Shown here piece by piece: positions 1-5,687 of a DNA stretch of 38,230 nt. Numbering within the stretch: the first letter of the stretch is position 1; each line of letters begins with the position of its first letter. The notes under the pieces were generated by a model, which did no database searches, was not told the origin of the DNA, and was given only the letters and a program-made list of their open reading frames with translations. Position numbers and translations under genes: made by a program. The stretch lies in the NCBI GenBank assembly GCA_903845055.1, contig CAIMWF010000170.1, positions 1 to 38,230 on the forward strand, read 5' to 3'. The DNA is from an uncultured Bacteroidales bacterium. Lineage in GTDB: Bacteria; Bacteroidota; Bacteroidia; Bacteroidales; FEN-979.

Positions 1-765
1 GCGGATCACATCGAAAGGAATCTTCACGATGTATTCGCCCTTGAGCGAGAACATCACCAGGATGGTGAACAGCAGTGCAAACAGTGTAAGCGGGCTGATC
101 CGGGGCACGAATTTCGTGTGGTACCAGGTTTTGTCCTTTACACGGATGAGGATGTAGCGGGTAAGGAACCCTGCCAGGAAAGGAATGCCAAGGTAGATGA
201 AAACGCTTTCGGCAATCTGCCGGATGGTGATCGCGGCAACCGCGCTGTTGGTCTTCAGTCCGAACCATCCCGGCAGCACCGCGATGAATAACCAGGCGTA
301 GACAGAGAACAACAGCACCTGGAAGATGGAATTGAAAGCCACGAGCCCGGCGCAGTATTCCGAATCGCCTTTGGCCAGCTCGTTCCACACGATCACCATG
401 GCGATGCAGCGGGCCAGCCCGATCAGGATCAGCCCATACATGTAATCGATGTTGAACTGAAGAAAGAGGATGGCCAGGAGGAACATGAGCACCGGGCCGA
501 TCACCCAGTTCTGGACCATCGACAGCCCGAGGATCTTCGTATTCCTGAATACGTCGCCAAGTTCTTCATATTTAACCTTGGCCAACGGCGGGTACATCAT
601 CACAATGAGCCCGATGGCGATGGGGATATTGGTGGTTCCCGACGACAAAGCGTTCCAGAAACCGGCAATGCCGGGGAAAAGCCATCCCCACATGATGCCG
701 GTGGCCATTGCGAGAAAGATCCAGAGGGTCAGGTAACGGTCGGTAAATTTTAAGCGGGTTTTCAT
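1..765 (-). CDS. acr3: ACR3-family arsenite efflux permease (3' end outside window)
   Basis: The reading frame is open from an ATG at 765 to the window edge (255 codons, no stop), so the C-terminus is missing. The translation starts [20 protein letters not shown] and is a polytopic membrane protein with repeated hydrophobic segments. The stretches [44 protein letters not shown] and [11 protein letters not shown] are typical of the ACR3 branch of the bile/arsenite/riboflavin (BART) transporters. The Cys in GLARCIAMV matches the conserved Cys of the fourth helix that ACR3 proteins need for As(III) transport. The role is export of arsenite across the inner membrane. It is the last gene seen of the minus-strand arsenic operon, but 141 bp of repeat array and a four-helix-bundle gene separate it from hgcB. 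Whether it shares the arsR transcript is unclear. The family call is strong; the promoter is unknown. Confidence 0.93.
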   Translation of the reverse strand, partial: MKTRLKFTDRYLTLWIFLAMATGIMWGWLFPGIAGFWNALSSGTTNIPIAIGLIVMMYPPLAKVKYEELGDVFRNTKILGLSMVQNWVIGPVLMFLLAILFLQFNIDYMYGLILIGLARCIAMVIVWNELAKGDSEYCAGLVAFNSIFQVLLFSVYAWLFIAVLPGWFGLKTNSAVAAITIRQIAESVFIYLGIPFLAGFLTRYILIRVKDKTWYHTKFVPRISPLTLFALLFTILVMFSLKGEYIVKIPFDVIR

Positions 766-774
766 TTTTATAAG

Positions 775-905
775 ATTTGAGGATTTGGGGATGTGAAGAT
801 TTGGGAATTTGAAAATTTGAAAATTTGAGGATTTGAGGGTGTGAAGATTTGAGGATGTGGAGATTTGGGGATGTGAAGATTTGAGAATTTGGAGATGTGG
901 AAATG
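775..905. repeat. Degenerate 8-mer array, left arm flanking four-helix-bundle gene
   Basis: This is a low-complexity array of degenerate units reading ATTTGRRR on the plus strand, mixed with GATGTGAA variants. It is the inverted counterpart of the array at 1258-1355, which reads YYYCAAAT. The two arms end almost at the stop codon (907) and start codon (1257) of the four-helix-bundle gene, so gene plus arms look like one unit. No transposase is present. Confidence 0.85.
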
Positions 906-906
906 G

Positions 907-1257
907 TTATTTGGTTTTGGAGGTGATGATTATTTTGGAAATGAGGTTGAGGATGGATTGGAGTTTTTCTTTTAATGAGGGATTTGCAGGATAGTTTTTT
1001 GACATTTCGCAAAGGGTTAGCCAGTATTCGGTTTCGTCGGCTTCTTTGGCGGCGATTTTCATTTTGTGAACAAAATCATTTTTACTCTCCGCATTCTGTG
1101 CTTCCCTTATGTTTGCCCCGATCGACGTTCCAGATTTCAATAACTGCCTCGCAACAATAAATTTCTTTTGTTCCTCCAGCACTTCAGAGTATGCAATGAT
1201 CTCCAACGCAAACTCAAACGACAATTTTACAATCAAATTCTCCTTATCTGTTCTCAT
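907..1257 (-). CDS. Four-helix-bundle protein (S23/IVP, TIGR02436-like)
   Basis: This 116-residue alpha-helical protein begins MRTDKENLIVKLSFEFALEI. It carries the family signatures VARQLLKSGTSIGANIREAQ and NDFVHKMKIAAKEADETEYW. The family includes proteins encoded by 23S rRNA intervening sequences and is structurally related to Avd, the accessory protein of diversity-generating retroelements. Its biochemical function is not established; no reverse transcriptase or variable repeat is seen here. The frame extends upstream to 1290, but those 11 residues ([11 protein letters not shown]) are encoded by the repeat array, so I chose the ATG at 1257, where the array ends. It sits between hgcB and acr3 in operon orientation and is enclosed by inverted repeat arrays, which suggests insertion into a pre-existing operon. 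It is an intact gene, not a fragment. Confidence 0.85.
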   Translation of the reverse strand: MRTDKENLIVKLSFEFALEIIAYSEVLEEQKKFIVARQLLKSGTSIGANIREAQNAESKNDFVHKMKIAAKEADETEYWLTLCEMSKNYPANPSLKEKLQSILNLISKIIITSKTK

Positions 1258-1355
1258 AATCCTCAAATTTTCAAATTCCCAAATCTTCACATCCTCAAAT
1301 CCTCAAATCCTCAAATTTTCAAATCTTCACATCCCCAAATTCTCAAATTCTCAAA
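1258..1355. repeat. Degenerate 8-mer array, right arm flanking four-helix-bundle gene
   Basis: About twelve units of roughly 8 bp with the pattern YYYCAAAT, with occasional TTCACAT variants, run from just before the four-helix-bundle start codon to the hgcB stop codon. The orientation is opposite to the array at 775-905, so the two form long imperfect inverted repeats. In this position the array fills the whole hgcB to four-helix-bundle gap. Confidence 0.85.
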
Positions 1356-1357
1356 TT

Positions 1358-1651
1358 TCAGCAACACCCCGACGATCCGCAATCACACGTCGGTTCGGTT
1401 CCGCGCAGCAGCCCGTTGATGATCCCCGATGCGCAGCCTACGCCCGACCGCACGGAGATGGCCTGGTCGGGACAGTTCTTTTCACAGGCGCCGCATTCCA
1501 TGCACCGGTCTTTCTGAACAATCCTGGCTTTCCGGTTTTCAACCACAAACACTTCGTGGGGGCAAACGATGGTGCACATCCTGCACCCGGTACATTTTTC
1601 CGGGTCGAGATCCAGGGTCACCACATTGCTGAGATATATCAATCCGTTCAT
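1358..1651 (-). CDS. hgcB: HgcB, 2[4Fe-4S] ferredoxin of mercury methylation
   Basis: This 97-residue protein carries two CX2CX2CX3C clusters (Cys20, 23, 26, 30 and Cys50, 53, 56, 60), so it should bind two [4Fe-4S] clusters. Outside the clusters it has Cys73 (in SGVGCASG) and a terminal CysCys (Cys96-97), both hallmarks of HgcB, plus an additional Cys89-x-Cys91. HgcB supplies low-potential electrons to reduce the HgcA corrinoid, and its terminal thiols are thought to bind Hg(II). The frame is open upstream inside hgcA, but the ATG at 1651 forms a 4-nt ATGA overlap with the hgcA stop, a classic translational coupling. This start gives the family's usual length of about 95 residues. Together with HgcA it defines the capacity to make methylmercury. 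It is confidently separated from generic ferredoxins by its partner and its C-terminal cysteines. Confidence 0.95.
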   Translation of the reverse strand: MNGLIYLSNVVTLDLDPEKCTGCRMCTIVCPHEVFVVENRKARIVQKDRCMECGACEKNCPDQAISVRSGVGCASGIINGLLRGTEPTCDCGSSGCC

Positions 1652-2685
1652 AGGATAATAAATTTTGAGAAGAGCCAGAAAAGGATCCCGGCCGCGGCCA
1701 TCCCGATCTGGACCGGGAGGGCGGTTTTCATCTCCTTCTGAACCCCCGAAAGGGAGGTAAAGGTGGAGGTGCCGGTGAAGGTCATGGCGGTAAAGGATGA
1801 CAACCCTCCCATGATGAGGAACCAGGAAACAGCTTCCAGGGGGTTGCTGCCAAGGAGGTGAAAAAGGGACAGGAGCACGGCTGCACACCATCCGACCGCG
1901 AGCCCTTTGAGTGCAAACCGGCGGAAAGGGATCCAGGGAAGGAGTGCAGGAGTTACAGCACATCCTGCCACATAGGCGACCAGCAGATTGATCAGCGACC
2001 GCAGTCCGCCGCTCAGCGCAAGGTCGATGGAATATCCGTGCCGGTTCAGTCCCGACAGCAGCAGGAACAATGCAGGGACGAGCAGCAGGTAATACCCCGG
2101 GTTGGCCAGTTCAACCGGCACCAGTTTCATCCGCTCGCTGAAGGGAAATTTCACCTTGCGCATGTCACGCGTAGCCTTGTACCCGGCATCAATGAATGCA
2201 GGTATGTCGGCGGCAAGAACGGGGCCATATATGACGGCAAACCCGGTCTGCTGCTTTACCTCGTGGGCAGAAACCCCCACGGCCCCGAGCTGCGGGACAA
2301 TCACCTTCCGGTGGGAGACAACCTTTTCAAGGGAGGCAAGACCGATCTGCCGGGCCAGCTCGCTGGTTGAAAAGGTCCCTTTGCCGGCGGCGCACCATAC
2401 ATTGATTCCCCTGGTATCGAGCACCAGCAACCAGCCGTCGATACCGCCAAGGGCGCGGCGTACATGGTCGAAGGTCAGTTTGAAATTGGCAGTGACAAAA
2501 ACCGGGGAGGAATCGCGGGGCGATCCAACGGCATACAGTCCGGGTTGCACCCGGTAATTCATCCGGCCAACCGACCAGCGCACTTTGATGGTGTCGATGA
2601 TGTCTTTTACACGCCACGTGGTACTCACCAGGGGGATGGCCCCTGAAGGAGTGTCAAGATGACCTGTGATATAACCCGGTTTCAT
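1648..2685 (-). CDS. hgcA: HgcA, corrinoid membrane methyltransferase of mercury methylation
   Basis: This 345-residue protein has a soluble N-terminal corrinoid-binding domain (about 1-165) and five predicted membrane helices in the C-terminal half. Residues 95-102 read NVWCAAGK, the diagnostic HgcA cap-helix motif, in which Cys98 would be the lower axial thiolate ligand to cobalt. The motif is followed by GTFST, also typical. HgcA transfers a methyl group from the folate/acetyl-CoA pathway to Hg(II); it resembles the corrinoid protein CFeSP but has a membrane domain and lacks its N-terminal Fe-S module. The frame is open further upstream (to 2937), but that part overlaps the permease gene. 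The ATG at 2685 lies 5 bp after the permease stop, begins the conserved domain (MKPGYITGHLDTPSG), and gives a normal family length. It overlaps hgcB by 4 nt. All key residues are intact. Confidence 0.96.
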   Translation of the reverse strand: MKPGYITGHLDTPSGAIPLVSTTWRVKDIIDTIKVRWSVGRMNYRVQPGLYAVGSPRDSSPVFVTANFKLTFDHVRRALGGIDGWLLVLDTRGINVWCAAGKGTFSTSELARQIGLASLEKVVSHRKVIVPQLGAVGVSAHEVKQQTGFAVIYGPVLAADIPAFIDAGYKATRDMRKVKFPFSERMKLVPVELANPGYYLLLVPALFLLLSGLNRHGYSIDLALSGGLRSLINLLVAYVAGCAVTPALLPWIPFRRFALKGLAVGWCAAVLLSLFHLLGSNPLEAVSWFLIMGGLSSFTAMTFTGTSTFTSLSGVQKEMKTALPVQIGMAAAGILFWLFSKFIIL

Positions 2686-2690
2686 GTCCG

Positions 2691-3389
2691 TCAGATGGTT
2701 AAAAGAAAATAAAATCCGAGCACGATCAGTGCAGTGCCCCCGGCATACTTTGCCACGGTGCCGACGAGGGCGAGGGCCTGGGATATTTTTCCTACCCCCA
2801 GACTGAGTCCCACCATCATGGCAGCCAGCGGCAGTCCGTAGCCGGTGGCAAAAAAGGAAAGCATCAGCAATCCCCACACCGTGCTGCCTTTCACGAAGGA
2901 GGCAGCCAGGATGACCGGGAACAGCGGGTTGCAGCACGAATTGAGCGCGGCCGACAAACCTCCTACCGTCAGACCGAACAGGATGGCGGTGTAAATGGTC
3001 TGGCCCGATTCCCCGCGTTTAATAGTGATTCCGGGAATCTTAAAGGGCAACAGGTCCATGGTGTAGAGACCGAAAAAGATGGAGATCACCCCCGCCACGA
3101 TTTTCCACCCGTTGCCGAAGGTGTTGCTGATCAGGTGGCCGGCGAAGCCGAACATGGCTCCGATCGCAGCCATGGCGATGACCCCCCCGGCCAGGAAGGC
3201 CAGCCCCCTGAAGATCACAACGGAAGTCCTTTTTTCAGCACTTGCACCTGAATACCCGGCAACCACGCCGATGATCGCAAAATTGCACCCGCAGGTCACC
3301 ACGCTGATCATCCCCATGACAAAGACTGCGATCAATACCATGATGCTTGCATGGTCGCTGCTTAAAACCTGTGAAATCCATGTTTGCAT
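2691..3389 (-). CDS. CcdA/DsbD-type membrane permease, ArsG-like
   Basis: This 232-residue protein has about six hydrophobic helices. It resembles the CcdA/DsbD transmembrane family and, by context, the ArsG-type permeases found in arsenic operons. Conserved cysteine pairs lie in helix 1 (Cys33-x-Cys35, VVTCGCNFAII) and in a later helix (Cys152-Cys153, LNSCCNPLFPV). Such pairs could carry electrons across the membrane, as in DsbD, or bind a soft metal. The start at 3389 (MQTWISQVL) was chosen because the longer frame to 3509 overlaps the upstream gene and adds a non-hydrophobic Arg/Pro-rich tail. Only 1 bp separates it from the upstream cysteine-rich protein and 5 bp from hgcA, so the three are almost surely co-expressed. 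The family is fairly clear; the substrate (As(III), organoarsenical, reductant, or possibly mercury thiolates) is inference. Confidence 0.75.
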   Translation of the reverse strand: MQTWISQVLSSDHASIMVLIAVFVMGMISVVTCGCNFAIIGVVAGYSGASAEKRTSVVIFRGLAFLAGGVIAMAAIGAMFGFAGHLISNTFGNGWKIVAGVISIFFGLYTMDLLPFKIPGITIKRGESGQTIYTAILFGLTVGGLSAALNSCCNPLFPVILAASFVKGSTVWGLLMLSFFATGYGLPLAAMMVGLSLGVGKISQALALVGTVAKYAGGTALIVLGFYFLLTI

Positions 3390-3390
3390 G

Positions 3391-3684
3391 TCACTTGGTT
3401 TTTGAACAGCATGAAGTGTCTTTCGTTGCACCCGCCGTTCCGGCCCTGGTCGTGTCGCAGCAGCCGGAGCCCGGCTTACAGCCCGGTTCTTTGGCCGTGG
3501 TCGCAACATGTGGGGTTAAAATCTTAACCGTAATGACCGCCAGCGCAGCCAGCAGGACCAGGGCAAAAATGGCCCGTTTGACCGTTTTGTTCTTTTTCGG
3601 CGGGCAGCAGTTGCCCTCGCATCCGCAATCGGACTGGTTCTCAGCACCTTCGGCCGGCGTCACCTTTTCCTCGTTTTCAGACAT
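3391..3684 (-). CDS. Small cysteine-rich single-span membrane protein
   Basis: This 97-residue protein has one transmembrane helix (about residues 37-57) preceded by a positive stretch (KKNKTVKR), which predicts N-in, C-out topology. Nine cysteines are clustered on both sides of the membrane: Cys20, 22, 26 and 27 on the inside and Cys69, 75, 76, 92 and 93 on the outside, the last ones near the C-terminus (SCCSKTK). I do not recognise an enzymatic domain. The Cys-x-Cys and Cys-Cys motifs suggest binding of thiophilic ions such as As(III), Hg(II) or Cu(I). It sits between arsC and the ArsG-like permease, with a 1 bp gap to the latter. Small cysteine-rich proteins occur beside ArsG-like permeases in other Bacteroidota arsenic loci, as I recall, but the name and function are not secure. 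The coding call is strong because of its tight spacing and non-random composition. Confidence 0.8.
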   Translation of the reverse strand: MSENEEKVTPAEGAENQSDCGCEGNCCPPKKNKTVKRAIFALVLLAALAVITVKILTPHVATTAKEPGCKPGSGCCDTTRAGTAGATKDTSCCSKTK

Positions 3685-3719
3685 GGTTCTTTGATTTTGT
3701 AAAGGGTTCCATTTTTTTT

Positions 3720-3743
3720 CGCTACCTCGCTACCTCGCTACCT
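3720..3743. repeat. Three tandem 8-bp units at the 3' end of arsC
   Basis: CGCTACCT is repeated three times exactly (3720-3727, 3728-3735, 3736-3743). On the coding strand this is AGGTAGCG, and the last unit supplies the final Arg codon and the TAG stop of arsC. It is likely slippage-derived; no function is evident. Confidence 0.9.
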
Positions 3744-4154
3744 GATTTTTTCTTCATACAGTTTCCCGAATTTTTCCCTGATCTCATCCCTCACCCTCCT
3801 GTATACTTTCAAAACCTCCTCCGTCGTTCCCCTTGCCTCCGCCGGATCGTCAAAACCAATGTGAAGGCGGTTTTTCACCTTCCCGGTAAAGGCGGGACAG
3901 TTTTCCCTGGCGCCTCCGCAAACCGTGATCACATAATCGAAAGCGTCAGCAAGGAATTGATCCACGTTTTTCGGCTGGTTGTGCGAAATGTCGATCCCGG
4001 CCTCCTTCATCACCGCTATTGCGATGGGGTTTGCCCTGGGGGCCGGGTTCGTGCCTGCGGAGAAAACTTCAAGACGGGGATCGAAGGACTCCAGGAATCC
4101 CTCGGCCATCTGGCTTCGGCAGGAATTGCCGGTACAAAGGATCAGTATTTTCAT
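3738..4154 (-). CDS. arsC: Arsenate reductase, thioredoxin-coupled (LMW-PTP fold)
   Basis: This 138-residue protein has an N-terminal phosphatase-type P-loop, CTGNSCR (Cys7 to Arg13, the CX5R signature). It also has a downstream redox Cys pair separated by six residues (TVCGGARENCP), matching the three-cysteine mechanism of the Bacillus/Staphylococcus type ArsC. It reduces arsenate to arsenite, with electrons passed from thioredoxin. The later motif HIGFDDPAEARGT is also typical of the family. The frame is open to 4205, but the ATG at 4154 (MKILILCTGNSCRS) puts the P-loop at the usual position and leaves a 10 bp gap to arsR, so I use it. Its product, As(III), would be the substrate of the permeases downstream. 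The C-terminal stop lies in an 8-bp tandem repeat. The function is confidently assigned. Confidence 0.95.
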   Translation of the reverse strand: MKILILCTGNSCRSQMAEGFLESFDPRLEVFSAGTNPAPRANPIAIAVMKEAGIDISHNQPKNVDQFLADAFDYVITVCGGARENCPAFTGKVKNRLHIGFDDPAEARGTTEEVLKVYRRVRDEIREKFGKLYEEKIR

Positions 4155-4164
4155 AAGGCGTTCG

Positions 4165-4500
4165 TTATTCACAATGATACGCGGTATCGGAGTCGATTTC
4201 TGCAAAAAAACAGTTGGCGGCCTTTACCAGTTTTTTTATTTCAGCGGGGTTCAGGCAATAATTCACCTTCACGCCATCAACAGTCCCCTGGATCAGCCCG
4301 GCATTTTTAAGTTCGGTAAGGTGCTGGTTTACCGTGGTCCTGCTCAGGGGCAGCTCGTCGGAAATATCACCCGTGATGCACACTTTGGCTTCGGCCAGGT
4401 AACGCAGGATCGCGAGCCGCGCAGGGTGCGCAAGGGCTTTGAACAGGATGGCGGCCGCCTTGAGGTCATTGTCAAAAAGATCGGTCTTTGCGTATGCCAT
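4165..4500 (-). CDS. arsR: ArsR/SmtB-family metalloregulator
   Basis: This 111-residue winged-helix repressor has the ArsR core: [20 protein letters not shown], then a recognition helix region ([20 protein letters not shown]) and wing ([13 protein letters not shown]). The classical ELCVCDLC As(III) site is not present; cysteines are at 41, 82, 97 and 110. The metal site must therefore be built differently, perhaps from Cys41 with C-terminal thiols, as seen in some divergent ArsR proteins. The start at 4500 (MAYAKTDLF) was preferred over an upstream ATG at 4530, because the latter lies within the probable -7 promoter element (4528-4535). It is the first gene of the operon and probably autoregulates through the ACGTA inverted repeat at 4553-4566. 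The inducer could be As(III), Sb(III) or another thiophilic ion; Hg(II) cannot be excluded. Confidence 0.92.
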   Translation of the reverse strand: MAYAKTDLFDNDLKAAAILFKALAHPARLAILRYLAEAKVCITGDISDELPLSRTTVNQHLTELKNAGLIQGTVDGVKVNYCLNPAEIKKLVKAANCFFAEIDSDTAYHCE

Positions 4501-4527
4501 GGTTGCTTGTCTGATGTTATTATGGCG

Positions 4528-4535
4528 CAAATATA
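4528..4535 (-). promoter_or_regulatory. -7 promoter element of the ars-hgc operon
   Basis: The minus strand reads TATATTTG here, a perfect match to the Bacteroidota -7 consensus TAnnTTTG. Transcription would start near 4521, leaving a leader of about 20 nt before the arsR ATG at 4500. No good -33 TTTG is seen; the AT-rich stretch with ACGT sites occupies that position. Confidence 0.65.
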
Positions 4536-4552
4536 CGTTATATTTTTAAATG

Positions 4553-4566
4553 ACGTAATAATACGT
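4553..4566. promoter_or_regulatory. Probable ArsR operator
   Basis: ACGTA-ATAA-TACGT is a perfect inverted repeat just upstream of the -7 element. A further half-site containing TACGTTAT lies at 4534-4541, overlapping the -7 region. The position across the promoter fits repression by the ArsR encoded immediately downstream. The binding itself is inferred. Confidence 0.6.
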
Positions 4567-4804
4567 TAAATAATTGTGATTTTCTTTGATTTATTTTATG
4601 GATTGCCATGGGTCTCATTCCTGCGATATATATTCCAAAAAATAAGCAAGACCACCTCCCGAACCGAAATAGGTATGAAAAAAAATTGATCGGTCACAAT
4701 CGTACCATGAATGTGCGATGATGTGAAATAACCATTTCACGGTTCCCCCCAAAACACCCAGGGTAAATTTACCGGTATCACAGGATAAATCATGTGAACC
4801 AAGC

Positions 4805-5047
4805 GTCAAAAATATCTAAATTCCGAATTGACCTATTCGATATTTGAACTGAATTTCAGTGAATTACACAGAGACCCACAGAGAAGACACAGAGATACAA
4901 AGAGGATAGAAAAACAACCTATAAGGTGACTACAATAGAATAATTACAGGTATCACCGATCAAACTCTGTGATCCTCCGTGACTTCTCTGTGGGTCTCCG
5001 TGTAATAAACATTGGCTGGCAATGGCCAACCCTTGATTCGCATAAAT
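4805..5047. repeat. Dispersed repeat, copy 1, with internal 32-bp inverted repeat
   Basis: This 243 bp segment recurs in the same orientation at 31360-31581 with high identity (from GTCAAAAATATC through TTCGCATAAAT). Inside it, 4863-4894 and 4975-5006 are inverted copies of each other over 32 bp with only about three mismatches, so the RNA or single strand could form a long hairpin. There is no coding potential I trust. It resembles a small non-autonomous (MITE-like) or REP-like element of environmental Bacteroidota genomes. Confidence 0.8.
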
Positions 5048-5687
5048 CATTATCCAGATAGTCGTGATCGTAATTGGAAAGAAAAATTTGGGCTTTATCG
5101 TAACCAATCCCGACAATTTTTAATATCTTTGGGTGTGATTTAAATAAAGACACCGGCATCCATTTTTGAGAAACGGTTCTGCTCCCTCCCGGGAGGCGGG
5201 TGTTTTCAAATCCCCCGGCACACCCCAACACGTTCAATTTACCGCTTCAATATCTATGTTTCCTCTAACTTTTCTCTAAGACCGCTCTAAGTCTTCTCTA
5301 TGTTTCTTTTCATTTTCTTACGTGTAATCTTCGTGTAATCTTCGTGTAATCTTCGTGTAATCTTCGTGTATTCTTCGCACTTCCGTTCGACATTCGATAT
5401 TCGATATCCGTCATTCAATATTTGTATAAGCACGCGCACCAGTGCGGGTCTCTTTGGCCACGGGCATGCTCCACAACAGAATGGCACCGGGGACAATATC
5501 CCGGGATATGCAATCTTTTCGGAAATAATTTGGAGGATTCGCCGAAAAATCAGAATTTGCAAGTTCAAACGACATGCCTCGCACCCATTGAGGAGGCGGC
5601 CGTTGCCAGCAGGACGAGATTGCCGGAATAACCCATCCGGTAAGGGCTACAACCAATATTAAATAAAAAATAACAGCAACGCGAAAG
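5048..5687. other. Gene-free, repeat-rich spacer
   Basis: I see no convincing gene in this stretch. It contains a CTCTAA/TTCTCTA-rich low-complexity tract (about 5260-5310), the 11-bp tandem repeat at 5321-5375, and ATTCGATAT-type direct repeats at about 5391-5410. From about 5430 to 5687 the base composition looks more like coding sequence, but every frame is short and resembles no family I know. It could be the decayed remains of a gene. Confidence 0.5.
5321..5375. repeat. 11-bp tandem repeat, five units
   Basis: CGTGTAATCTT occurs four times exactly from 5321 to 5364, followed by one unit with a single change (CGTGTATTCTT, 5365-5375). There are no spacers, so it is not a CRISPR array. Confidence 0.95.

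Noticed and set aside
572-1012. Minus-strand reading frame through the left repeat array
   Set aside because: Its translation is repetitive (HPQILKSS-type) and overlaps acr3 and the four-helix-bundle gene.
1109-1741. Plus-strand frame across the right repeat array and hgcB
   Set aside because: It is a shadow of hgcB and the four-helix gene, with a repetitive central part and no family resemblance.
1648-2685. Alternative reading of HgcA as a CFeSP large/small subunit of acetyl-CoA synthesis
   Set aside because: There is no CFeSP Fe-S module or partner subunit; the NVWCAAGK motif, five membrane helices and adjacent HgcB are specific to HgcA.
2686-2937. In-frame upstream extension of hgcA by 84 residues
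   Set aside because: It overlaps the ArsG-like permease gene in another frame and lacks any HgcA-family sequence; the ATG at 2685 fits spacing and domain start.
4953-5237. Minus-strand 94-codon frame in the spacer
   Set aside because: It runs through the dispersed repeat, and no domain is seen; the related stretch at 31508-31699 is not conserved as a protein.
5321-5375. CRISPR array
   Set aside because: Units of 11 bp follow directly with no spacers, and no cas genes are present.
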